A DNA stretch of 9,567 nt from Spirochaetaceae bacterium (lineage in GTDB: Bacteria > Spirochaetota > Spirochaetia > DSM-2461): contig JAEINM010000132.1 in the NCBI GenBank assembly GCA_016342385.1, forward strand, positions 1-9,567, read 5' to 3'. This document shows positions 1 to 7,042 of this stretch, one piece after another; the stretch's first letter is position 1, and every line of letters begins with the position of its first letter. A model generated the notes under the pieces. That model made no database searches. It had not been told where the DNA came from and saw nothing but the letters and a program-made list of their open reading frames with translations. The position numbers were made by a program, and so were the translations under genes.

Positions 1-342
1 GTGGGAAAATGGATACAGATAGTTAATTCCGATGCATTCACTACAACTTACTATGATCTGATCATTGCCTCAGATTCATATTCTGTAACTCAAGTGACTA
101 GAATCCTCGATACGGGAGTAACATCTTCTTCAATACTTGAAAAAGGAACTGTTTCTGAAAGTAATTTCTCAGAACTGATAATGACTAAAACACACGAAAG
201 AGACTCTATTACTTTTGAATTACTTCAGATACCCACACAGTATCAGGAGTCAAGAACAGTAGTGTGGTCCAGAGTTGGAAATACCCTGACATTAGTGGAT
301 GCAATTAATGAATATACAAACGGCGAATTTACAGAAGATTAA
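1..342 (+). CDS. 3' end of an unrecognised small protein gene (partial)
   Basis: The reading frame is open from the left edge to a TAA at 340-342, giving 113 visible residues. A GTG falls on base 1, but that is the window edge, so the true start is probably upstream and the gene is treated as partial. The visible part is rich in Thr, Ser and Ile/Val with alternating polar and hydrophobic residues, which suggests beta strands. It opens with Gly-Lys-Trp-Ile and closes with Gly-Asn-Thr-Leu-Thr-Leu about 20 residues from the end. That pattern recalls small lipocalin-like beta-barrel lipoproteins, but the resemblance is only by eye. There is no Cys, catalytic motif or transmembrane segment in the visible part. 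It converges on the lipoprotein gene ending at 398, with a hairpin at 349-379 in between. Function is unknown. Confidence 0.6.
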   Translation: MGKWIQIVNSDAFTTTYYDLIIASDSYSVTQVTRILDTGVTSSSILEKGTVSESNFSELIMTKTHERDSITFELLQIPTQYQESRTVVWSRVGNTLTLVDAINEYTNGEFTED

Positions 343-348
343 TAAATC

Positions 349-379
349 CTATCCAAATCGATCACTTCGATTTGGATAG
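349..379. terminator. 13-bp hairpin between convergent genes, probable bidirectional terminator
   Basis: Bases 349-361 pair perfectly with 367-379 around the five-base loop TCACT. The hairpin starts 7 nt after the stop of the plus-strand gene and lies 18 nt beyond the stop of the minus-strand gene. Neither side has a clean T-run; the minus-strand side is only T-rich (GATTTATTAATC). Position supports a shared terminator, but efficiency cannot be judged. Confidence 0.6.
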
Positions 380-397
380 ACAAATCACTATCTATGA

Positions 398-1840
398 CTA
401 AAACAATCCCTTAACTGCCAGATCACTCATATTCAGAAATTCATTTTCTATCTTCGCCTCACCGAGACTGGAAGCGACAACTTCCGCTGTGGCCACATCA
501 ATCAGTCTTAACTGGAGGTAGTAATCGGATCCGATAGCACTGAGAGTACCAGTTACAATGATTTCAGCTCCGGCTATTTTTCCAATTTCTACAGCAGTGG
601 CCTCATCAGTCAGTCCGGTGGCCTGAAAGTTGTATTCTTCAATAATCTTCTCGACAGATTTTCGATCTACGACAGTTACTTTCCCTGTATTTACAAAGCT
701 GTTTTCCACAAATAAAACCAGGGCACTGAGCGTTTCCGAGCTCACCGACTGGGTAACAGAATCGATGCCCACAATGGCAATCCTTTTTCCCGAAAGGATT
801 TTTTCAGCACCTTCTCCCCGGAAGCCCGAATCATCCACTTCAATCCGCTCAGTCCTTTCGATCCGTTCCGGCTCTACGTCTCCAAAAATTGATTCAGGAT
901 CATGGGGGATAAGAGCCAAAGCGCTCACCAGGCTCCAGTAATATTCCATGTTTTCCTCAAATTCAATCTCACCGTCCTGATTCCAATCGAGTTTCCTCCA
1001 GATGGGGTTATCGGGATTCATATCGCCCACACCCTCTTCGGGATCAGTCCTGTTAAGATATTCACGAATACTCTCTACCTCAAAGGGCTCAATTTGACCA
1101 TTGCCATTCATATCGGCCAGGAATTCAGCGTGACCGGGATCGATCTCTTCAAACAACCGTGGAAGACTCCTACCATAGAAATATTCTCTAAAATAATCAA
1201 TTTCCACTTCATCAATAAAGCCATCTTCATTGCCGTCAAAGATCTCGGCCAGAGGGGTTTCAACGGGATGGGGGTAAAACAACATAGCATGGATCTCAAA
1301 CATCATCCATTCCATTTCGGAATCTTCAATTTTACCGTTTCTATTTTCATCAACCCATTCCTGAAAGAAACTAGCGACATGGGGAGCTTCGTAGCGCTCG
1401 ACGATCTGTTCTTCGATTCCCCATAATTCCCCTCTCCGGGTAATTACCAACCGTTCCTTCAATCCCCAGTCTTCATAATAAAATATCACTTCCATATGTT
1501 CGGGACCGGGATATATTTCCGGATCGGAGAATTCGAAATCTTGCGGGTCAAAACTAATAAAGGCTTCACTGATCTGGCGGTAAATCTCATCCTGACCAAT
1601 ATACTCTCTACCGCCTTCATCTTCAGGAAAGGTATAGAATTTCCGGGCATCTTCCCAATAAGCACTTGTATACTGCTCTGCATCAACACTATAAGTACCA
1701 TCCATCCAGGCCTCAAGAACCTCTTCCGGAGAATGGTACTCCTCGTATAAATACCAGTCATCAGAAGTTGTGACACAACCGGTTACAACAATTACAAAAC
1801 CTATTAGAATCGGATATACCAGTTTCCCCAAATATTTCAT
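398..1840 (-). CDS. lipoprotein with NTF2-like region, four EF-hand loops and a CsgG/LpoB-like domain
   Basis: 480 residues. The ATG at 1840 is preferred over the in-frame ATG at 1867 because GGAGG lies six bases upstream and a lipoprotein signal follows directly. The signal has lysines at 2 and 6, a hydrophobic stretch, and lipobox Val-Thr-Gly-Cys with Cys22. Residues ~35-150 look like an NTF2/SnoaL-type alpha+beta domain (weak, by eye). Four 12-residue loops fit the EF-hand pattern D-x-N-x-[DN]-G-x-I-x-x-x-E: 164-175, 202-213, 243-254 and 285-296. Residues ~350-465 resemble the CsgG/LpoB/TolB-N alpha/beta fold, with Lys-Arg-Ile-Ala-Ile-Val near the start, Val-Val-Asp-Arg-Lys at 390-394 and Ala-Glu-Ile-Ile-Val-Thr-Gly at 425-431. 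A membrane-anchored, Ca2+-binding envelope protein is inferred. CsgG-type domains act in secretion pores or as regulators of wall synthesis; which applies here is unknown. Confidence 0.85.
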   Translation of the reverse strand: MKYLGKLVYPILIGFVIVVTGCVTTSDDWYLYEEYHSPEEVLEAWMDGTYSVDAEQYTSAYWEDARKFYTFPEDEGGREYIGQDEIYRQISEAFISFDPQDFEFSDPEIYPGPEHMEVIFYYEDWGLKERLVITRRGELWGIEEQIVERYEAPHVASFFQEWVDENRNGKIEDSEMEWMMFEIHAMLFYPHPVETPLAEIFDGNEDGFIDEVEIDYFREYFYGRSLPRLFEEIDPGHAEFLADMNGNGQIEPFEVESIREYLNRTDPEEGVGDMNPDNPIWRKLDWNQDGEIEFEENMEYYWSLVSALALIPHDPESIFGDVEPERIERTERIEVDDSGFRGEGAEKILSGKRIAIVGIDSVTQSVSSETLSALVLFVENSFVNTGKVTVVDRKSVEKIIEEYNFQATGLTDEATAVEIGKIAGAEIIVTGTLSAIGSDYYLQLRLIDVATAEVVASSLGEAKIENEFLNMSDLAVKGLF

Positions 1841-1846
1841 TTTCTG

Positions 1847-1851
1847 CCTCC
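1847..1851 (-). promoter_or_regulatory. ribosome binding site fixing the start at 1840
   Basis: The minus strand reads GGAGG, then six bases, then ATG at 1840. The upstream in-frame ATG at 1867 has no comparable site and would add nine residues in front of a well-formed lipoprotein signal. Confidence 0.8.
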
Positions 1852-1873
1852 AGAGAGTAATCAACATGATTTA

Positions 1874-1902
1874 AGAATAGTGGATAGGATGGGTATTTGC
1901 AA
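1874..1902 (-). promoter_or_regulatory. candidate sigma-70-like promoter of the EF-hand lipoprotein gene
   Basis: On the minus strand, TTGCAA (1902-1897) and TATTCT (1879-1874) are separated by exactly 17 bases. Each matches its consensus hexamer at four of six positions. Transcription would begin near 1867, leaving a leader of about 27 bases with the Shine-Dalgarno inside it. An inverted repeat at 1901-1917 abuts the -35 box. Confidence 0.45.
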
Positions 1903-1920
1903 AACAGTGTCTGTTTTTTT
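1901..1920. repeat. short inverted repeat with T-run next to the -35 box
   Basis: AAAACAG (1901-1907) and CTGTTTT (1911-1917) are perfect inverted arms around TGT, and the T-run continues to 1920. Read on the plus strand it looks like a small terminator, but no plus-strand gene ends here. It overlaps the upstream edge of the candidate minus-strand promoter, so a protein-binding site is an alternative. Confidence 0.35.
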
Positions 1921-2036
1921 AAATGGAATACATATAATCTTCTAAAGCCTAAAGCATCTCTCATTGTTCAATACCTCCTTATAGAATTGGTGTTTCAACG
2001 ATTTTGATGATATAACATATATGGAGAATATTGGAT

Positions 2037-2065
2037 TTTACCATTCTAGGAAAATTTCCTATATA
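2037..2065 (+). promoter_or_regulatory. weak candidate promoter of the protease gene
   Basis: TTTACC (2037-2042) and TATATA (2060-2065) are 17 bases apart; each matches consensus at four of six positions. The region is so AT-rich that such matches arise easily. A palindrome at 2047-2061 fills the spacer and touches the -10 box. Confidence 0.3.
2047..2061. repeat. 15-bp palindrome, possible operator
   Basis: TAGGAAA (2047-2053) and TTTCCTA (2055-2061) are perfect inverted arms around one central A. It lies in the divergent intergenic region, 57 bases before the protease start and inside the candidate promoter. A dimeric repressor site is plausible; there is no second copy in the region to support it. 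Confidence 0.35.
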
Positions 2066-2118
2066 AATTTGTTCTTCAAAATCATATAAATTAAGTTTTA
2101 ATAAAAATAGGAGAGAAT

Positions 2119-4116
2119 ATGAAAAAAATTTTACTGTTGATATCATTTTCGTATTTGATATTTTCTTGTGCTTCCTTTTCAGAGAAGGAAGAAGAATCAA
2201 AAAAGAATGATATCAATTATAGCAAATCTAGATGTTATGAAGTCCTGATAAAAAAAACAGATGAGGACTCTCTGACTTATGATAAACCTTTAAACTGGGA
2301 TCTGGTAAATTTCACAGTCCGCAATGATGAGTACTCATCTTTAGGTACGGCATTTACAATAAATGAAAGAGAATTGGTAACAGCGGCCCATGTTATGTAC
2401 CTATTTGATGAATCTCTGACTAATCCGAAAAGATATATTAGAGAGAAAATCCGAAATGGTAACGAAACCATTGAAAATATTTATGAGGTTGATCAAATCA
2501 GGGCTTTTAATAATCATAAGGATTATGTTGTTTTTACCGTGAAAGACAAAGTCTTTGACAAGTGGTTTGATTTGGAAGAGAACTTTCAACTGGATTCAAA
2601 AGTATACACTGTTGGTGATGCTTTTGGAGAGGGGATTATTACCCGCGAAGGTATACTTTTAGATGTTATTCCAGAAAATGAAAATGGAGAATGGAATTAT
2701 CTTAAAAGTTCCATAGCTACAAATCCTGGGAATAGCGGTGGTCCCCTTCTCAATGAGGAGATGAATGTAATTGGGGTTGTTTTATCAAAAAAAGATGATT
2801 TTTGTTATTCATTGCCTATTAGTGAAATAAGCAATGAAGGAACTATTCACAATAAATATAAATATGGATTTTTGACCATTAATGATAAACATTTAGCAAC
2901 ATTTGATTATTCAATAGAAATTCCTAAAAATTATCGGGATTTTATGAAAGATTATTCCAATGCATATAATAAGTTTTATTTAGAAAATATGAATCTTCTA
3001 TTTGATAAGAACTCAGAAAATTTATTTCCATATGGAGAATCGTCACTCAATGCTCTATATGGTGCCAATACCAGTCGGTATCCACAGATTTTTTATGAAG
3101 ATAACGATAATAAGCAATGGAGTATTTCCAACTACAAATACGAACATACCGATATAGGGGAAAACGGGTACATATCAAGTTCTGCTTTTTATAAGGATTC
3201 CAATGAATGGTTTATAAATATAAGTAAGCCCGACGATATTAGTCTGGAAGAATTATACAAATCTCCTAAAATTCAAATGGATTTAATATTAAAAGGAAAT
3301 AACATTACCAGGAAACTTACTGAAAATGATCAGGGCTCTAGAATCTTGTCCTATGGAGATCCCAGGCAAGTATTACATCATACAGATTCCTATGGAAGGA
3401 AGTGGAATATTAACATCTGGTATTTGGAATATAGTGATGTCGCAGTAATTAATCTGACAACACCAAATCCAAAGGGATTAGCCACAATATATTCGACATG
3501 TTATACGTATTCTATTGAGAATGCACTGGTGGATCTAAAAAAGATTACTGATTTTGTAAACATCTCTTATTATGGAGATTTGAAGCAATGGGCGGAATTT
3601 CTTCAGCTTAAAGAATATCTTTTTGAACCGATTTCTGAATACTCAATTTCATTTTTAGAAAATGATTCTATTGAATTTACTACCGATTCATTTGATTTAA
3701 ACTCAAAACCCCTATTCTTCAATGTAAATGAAAAAAACACCATCGGTCTATATTTTGATATATATCCCGACAGTGGAGAATACAAATGGGGAATAAGAAA
3801 ATTTATCTTAGATTCCGATAGTGGTAGCGATAATTACTTATTATTCTATCGATGGAACAAACCAGTGGAAGGATTGAAAAAAGGGTTTCAGGAGGACTGG
3901 GATAAAAACATAATGAATCGGGAACACCCCTATAATTCTGTAGCTTATACCGATGAAGGCGTTACAAAAATAGGAACTATCTACAATGATCAGAATCTAT
4001 TGATGAAACAAGACCCCTATGCTTATTCTTTGATAGTAGCAAGAGAGGGAACCATAGCTAACGAAGAGATAAGTGAAAACCTTAATAATTATTTTTCCAG
4101 TATAAAATTTTATTAA
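2119..4116 (+). CDS. trypsin-fold serine protease lipoprotein with long unassigned C-terminal region
   Basis: 665 residues, starting at an ATG with AGGAG five bases upstream. The N-terminus is a short lipoprotein signal ending Ile-Phe-Ser-Cys (Cys17), a loose lipobox of the kind spirochaetes accept. Residues ~60-240 are a chymotrypsin-like (S1/HtrA-related) protease. The catalytic triad is visible: His91 in Val-Thr-Ala-Ala-His, Asp135 in His-Lys-Asp-Tyr-Val-Val, and Ser206 in Gly-Asn-Ser-Gly-Gly-Pro. No PDZ domain is recognisable. The remaining ~420 residues match nothing I know, but a pattern of YG, then an acidic stretch, then W-x-I repeats near 314-345 and 412-440. The gene stands alone between a divergent gene and a bidirectional terminator. 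It looks AT-richer than its neighbours: 14 of 60 bases are G or C at 2881-2940, against 24 of 60 at 5041-5100. A membrane-anchored envelope protease is inferred; the substrate is unknown. Confidence 0.88.
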   Translation: MKKILLLISFSYLIFSCASFSEKEEESKKNDINYSKSRCYEVLIKKTDEDSLTYDKPLNWDLVNFTVRNDEYSSLGTAFTINERELVTAAHVMYLFDESLTNPKRYIREKIRNGNETIENIYEVDQIRAFNNHKDYVVFTVKDKVFDKWFDLEENFQLDSKVYTVGDAFGEGIITREGILLDVIPENENGEWNYLKSSIATNPGNSGGPLLNEEMNVIGVVLSKKDDFCYSLPISEISNEGTIHNKYKYGFLTINDKHLATFDYSIEIPKNYRDFMKDYSNAYNKFYLENMNLLFDKNSENLFPYGESSLNALYGANTSRYPQIFYEDNDNKQWSISNYKYEHTDIGENGYISSSAFYKDSNEWFINISKPDDISLEELYKSPKIQMDLILKGNNITRKLTENDQGSRILSYGDPRQVLHHTDSYGRKWNINIWYLEYSDVAVINLTTPNPKGLATIYSTCYTYSIENALVDLKKITDFVNISYYGDLKQWAEFLQLKEYLFEPISEYSISFLENDSIEFTTDSFDLNSKPLFFNVNEKNTIGLYFDIYPDSGEYKWGIRKFILDSDSGSDNYLLFYRWNKPVEGLKKGFQEDWDKNIMNREHPYNSVAYTDEGVTKIGTIYNDQNLLMKQDPYAYSLIVAREGTIANEEISENLNNYFSSIKFY

Positions 4117-4154
4117 TTCCTCAATCTGCACTTTTAAAAAATATTATAAATAAA

Positions 4155-4184
4155 AAGAGGCCGTTCTGTTTAGAACGGCCTCTT
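4155..4184. terminator. strong bidirectional intrinsic terminator
   Basis: Bases 4155-4167 pair perfectly over 13 bp with 4172-4184 around the loop GTTT; the stem contains AGGCCG. On the minus strand it follows the ATPase stop by 15 bases and runs straight into a T-rich tract, a textbook rho-independent terminator. On the plus strand it lies 38 bases after the protease stop with a weaker tail (CTTATATAATT). It ends both transcription units. Confidence 0.9.
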
Positions 4185-4199
4185 ATATAATTAGGATAT

Positions 4200-4901
4200 T
4201 TATGATTTTCTGGCAATCAACAGAGTTTTTGAATCGAGTATCAGAGATAAATCTTCCGATATTTTATTATCGTGGTCTTTTACGAGGTTGAGGTTCATAA
4301 CTTCACCGTCATTCTTTAAAACCATGATAATTGAAAGGAATTCTTCACAGCATTTCAGGTTGGAGGGAATATCTCCTTCACTGACAACTTCACCTTCATA
4401 GGAATCTGTAAACCAGATCTCCAGATTAAGCTCTTTTGCGAATTTTTTTACTCTTGTCATATTGTCTGTACAGTCTTTTGAAAAGTCATAACCATCAATA
4501 ACGATGGCATCAGTAGACTTCTGACCATTTTCTATCATAGCTTTTACACTATTTAGAACCTGGTCCATAGAAACACCATCCTGATTGAAGTTCATAATGA
4601 CTCTGTTTTTAATCAGCTCATCGTGAACTTCCATGGCGTCTTCGAGTTCTCTTTTTAAAGAGATCTCTTTAAATATATCTTCATACCAATTAATAATATG
4701 GTCTGTTCTGGAAGAATAAGATACATGTATTACATGCTTATCCCGCATAAGCTTGTCTGTAGCAATGTGTACAAGACAAGCTGTTTTTCCGATTCCCCGC
4801 TTGGAAGCGATTACAGCAATATTACCTTTTCCAAGGCCGCCGTGTGTCGCTTTCTCGAGGATTCGTAAGGGACTTTTTTTAGTTAGCTCTGCTTTTACCA
4901 T
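4200..4901 (-). CDS. RecA/DnaB-like P-loop ATPase of unknown function, downstream of EF-G
   Basis: 233 residues; the ATG at 4901 has AAGGAG seven bases upstream. Residues 21-40 follow the layout of DnaB/RadA/KaiC-type ATPases: Gly-Gly-Leu-Gly-Lys-Gly, a strand, then Walker A at 33-40 (S-x-R-G-I-G-K-T). The first Walker A residue is Ser instead of Gly or Ala. Walker B is Ala-Ile-Val-Ile-Asp-Gly, with Asp136. Near 189-211 a strand with Lys and Asn-Asp-Gly-Glu, then Leu-Val-Lys-Asp-His, resembles the late core strands of RadA/DnaB. At this length it is little more than a single RecA core. I see no DNA-binding, protease or transmembrane domain. The start lies 26 bases after the EF-G stop on the same strand, with no terminator between, so the two are probably co-transcribed. 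A cytoplasmic ATPase is inferred; its partner is unknown. Confidence 0.8.
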   Translation of the reverse strand: MVKAELTKKSPLRILEKATHGGLGKGNIAVIASKRGIGKTACLVHIATDKLMRDKHVIHVSYSSRTDHIINWYEDIFKEISLKRELEDAMEVHDELIKNRVIMNFNQDGVSMDQVLNSVKAMIENGQKSTDAIVIDGYDFSKDCTDNMTRVKKFAKELNLEIWFTDSYEGEVVSEGDIPSNLKCCEEFLSIIMVLKNDGEVMNLNLVKDHDNKISEDLSLILDSKTLLIARKS

Positions 4902-4927
4902 TTCTGAACTCCTTGATCATGAAAGAA

Positions 4928-7012
4928 CTATTTCTTTTTGTTTTTTTCTTCAAACTCTTTAATTAGTTCTTCAGAGATGCTAGTCGGAACCTTACTGTAT
5001 TTCGCGAACTCCATCGTAAACTCGGCTTTACCCTGAGTAGAAGATCTAAGAACAGTAGAATAACCGAACATTTCACTTAGAGGGACATCTGCTTCAACCG
5101 TACAGTTATTTCCCTCATCAGTTGATCCTATAATTATACCACGTCGTTGGTTGATACTGCCAAAGATATTTCCCTGAAATTCAGTAGGACCTTCTACGGA
5201 TACTCTCATAATAGGTTCTAGAATAATTGGTTTTGCTTTCATATAGGCTTCTCGGAATGCAGCACGACCTGCCGTCTGGAAAGCCTGATCGGAAGAGTCA
5301 ACGGCATGGTACTGACCATCATTGATAGTCATTTTAATACCGACAATCGGATGACCTACAAGAGATCCTTTTCCAAGAGCAGCTTGAAAACCTTTATCAC
5401 AGGAAGGAATGTATTCTGTAGGAATCGCTCCCCCTTTTATCTGGCTTACAAACTCATAGTCACTTTCTTCATTCGGTTCCATGAAACCTGCAATTCTCGC
5501 ATACTGACCGGAACCACCTGTCTGTTTCTTGTGAGTATAGTTAAAGTCGACTTTCTGAGAAATAGCTTCTCGATAGGCCACCTGAGGTGCACCGGTCATT
5601 ACTTCCGCATCATACTCGCGCTTCATTCTTTCAATATACACTTCAAGATGAAGTTCTCCCATACCCTGAACAATAGTCTGGTTGGACTCATCGTCAACGT
5701 ATGTTCTGAATGTCGGGTCTTCTTTTGTAAATCTGTTGAGTGCTTTTGCCATTTTATCTGAAGAGCTTTTATCTTTAGGTTCGATGGAAAGGGAGATAAC
5801 AGGTTCGGGAACGTACATGGAAGTCATGGAAAGATTCAAACCATTCTGTACAAAAGTGTCTCCAGAAGCACATTCAATTCCGAAAAGAGCGACAATGTCT
5901 CCCGATCCGGCTTCTGTAATATCTTCCATATTATTGGAATGCATTCTGACAAGTCGTCCGACTTTAAATTTTTTCTTACTTCTTATGTTGTAGAGCTCAG
6001 AACCTTTCTTAACAAGACCCTGATACACCCTTATGTAAGTCAGCTGACCGTATTGTCCATCTTCCAGTTTGAAAGCAAGAGCAACAGGTGGTTTATCATT
6101 TACAGATTCAAGTATTACTTCCTCTTCATTATTGTCGAGGTCAAGAGCTTTATTCTCTATATCTGTCGGACAGGGAAGATATGCTTCAACAGCATCAAGA
6201 AGAGGTTGAACACCTTTATTCTTATAAGCTGAACCGACAAAAACCGGACAAAGCTCCAAGTCAAGAGTCCCTTTTCTCACTGCATCATGAATAAGCTGTT
6301 CAGGAATTTCCTGCTCTTCCATCATCAATTCCATTAATTCTTCATTAAACATGGAAAGGGCATCGAGCATGATTTCTCTTTTCTCAGCCACTTCCGACTC
6401 AAGTTCTGAAGGAATAGAATCGTATCGTACACCGTGATCATCATTAGCATCAAAATAGATAGCTTTCATTGTGATCAGGTCAACTACACCTATGTGTTTC
6501 TCTTCCAGACCTATGGGAACCTGCATCATTACAGAGTTCAGATTGAGTTTCTCTCTCAACTGTTCTGCAACTCTATAGGGATTTGCTCCAGTTCGGTCAC
6601 ACTTGTTTATAAATGCCACACGAGGGACATTATACCTTTTCAGCTGACGGTCAACAGTAATTGACTGAGACTGTACGCCGGCGACAGAACAGAGAACCAG
6701 GATTGCTCCATCAAGAACTCTTAAAGCTCTTTCTACCTCTATTGTAAAGTCAACGTGTCCCGGTGTATCAATAATGTTGATATCGATATTACCCCACTGT
6801 ACATTTGTAGCAGCGGAGGCAATGGTAATACCTCGTTCTTTTTCAAGTTCCATGGAGTCCATTGTCGCACCGACCCCATCTTTTCCTCTCACTTCATGTA
6901 TTGCGTGAATTCTATTACAGAAAAACAAAATACGCTCTGTCAGGGTTGTTTTACCTGAGTCAATATGAGCGCTGATTCCGATATTACGCATTGTAGCAAT
7001 ATCTTTAGCCAT
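4928..7012 (-). CDS. fusA: translation elongation factor G, EFG1/spd type
   Basis: 694 residues, full length for EF-G. The GTPase catalyses movement of tRNA and mRNA through the ribosome after peptide bond formation. Visible elements are: G1 at 16-23 (HIDSGKTT), G2 at 59-64 (ERGITI), G3 at 82-86 (DTPGH, catalytic His86), G4 at 136-139 (NKCD) and G5 near 260-264 (GSAYK). Domain II lies around 305-400, domain III follows, and domain IV has its tip loop near 497-505 (QTGGSGQYA). Domain V closes the protein, with a Lys-rich tail. Asp-Ser-Gly-Lys, rather than Asp-Ala-Gly-Lys, in G1 and NKCDRTGANP mark the spirochaete/planctomycete/deltaproteobacterial branch related to mitochondrial EFG1. Spirochaetes usually also carry EF-G2, which serves ribosome recycling. 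The ATG at 7012 is chosen for its TAGGA site; the in-frame TTG at 7033 is unlikely. No rpsL, rpsG or tuf lies nearby. Confidence 0.97.
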   Translation of the reverse strand: MAKDIATMRNIGISAHIDSGKTTLTERILFFCNRIHAIHEVRGKDGVGATMDSMELEKERGITIASAATNVQWGNIDINIIDTPGHVDFTIEVERALRVLDGAILVLCSVAGVQSQSITVDRQLKRYNVPRVAFINKCDRTGANPYRVAEQLREKLNLNSVMMQVPIGLEEKHIGVVDLITMKAIYFDANDDHGVRYDSIPSELESEVAEKREIMLDALSMFNEELMELMMEEQEIPEQLIHDAVRKGTLDLELCPVFVGSAYKNKGVQPLLDAVEAYLPCPTDIENKALDLDNNEEEVILESVNDKPPVALAFKLEDGQYGQLTYIRVYQGLVKKGSELYNIRSKKKFKVGRLVRMHSNNMEDITEAGSGDIVALFGIECASGDTFVQNGLNLSMTSMYVPEPVISLSIEPKDKSSSDKMAKALNRFTKEDPTFRTYVDDESNQTIVQGMGELHLEVYIERMKREYDAEVMTGAPQVAYREAISQKVDFNYTHKKQTGGSGQYARIAGFMEPNEESDYEFVSQIKGGAIPTEYIPSCDKGFQAALGKGSLVGHPIVGIKMTINDGQYHAVDSSDQAFQTAGRAAFREAYMKAKPIILEPIMRVSVEGPTEFQGNIFGSINQRRGIIIGSTDEGNNCTVEADVPLSEMFGYSTVLRSSTQGKAEFTMEFAKYSKVPTSISEELIKEFEEKNKKK

Positions 7013-7017
7013 ATAAT

Positions 7018-7022
7018 TCCTA
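7018..7022 (-). promoter_or_regulatory. ribosome binding site of EF-G
   Basis: The minus strand reads TAGGA, then five bases, then ATG at 7012, where the conserved EF-G N-terminus begins. A longer frame could start at a TTG at 7033 but would add seven residues not expected in this family. Confidence 0.7.
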
Positions 7023-7042
7023 ACCTCTTTCAAATATTAATG

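Noticed and set aside
902..1426. Plus-strand open frame of 174 codons inside the EF-hand lipoprotein gene
   Set aside because: It lies wholly antisense to a gene with a clear signal, repeated calcium loops and a ribosome binding site; its translation shows no recognisable motif.
1979..2200. Minus-strand frame of 73 codons across the divergent intergenic region
   Set aside because: It overlaps the protease start antisense, is dominated by AT-rich codons, and shows no motif.
5306..5761. Plus-strand open frame of 151 codons opposite EF-G
   Set aside because: Antisense shadow of a highly conserved EF-G coding region, with no motif of its own.
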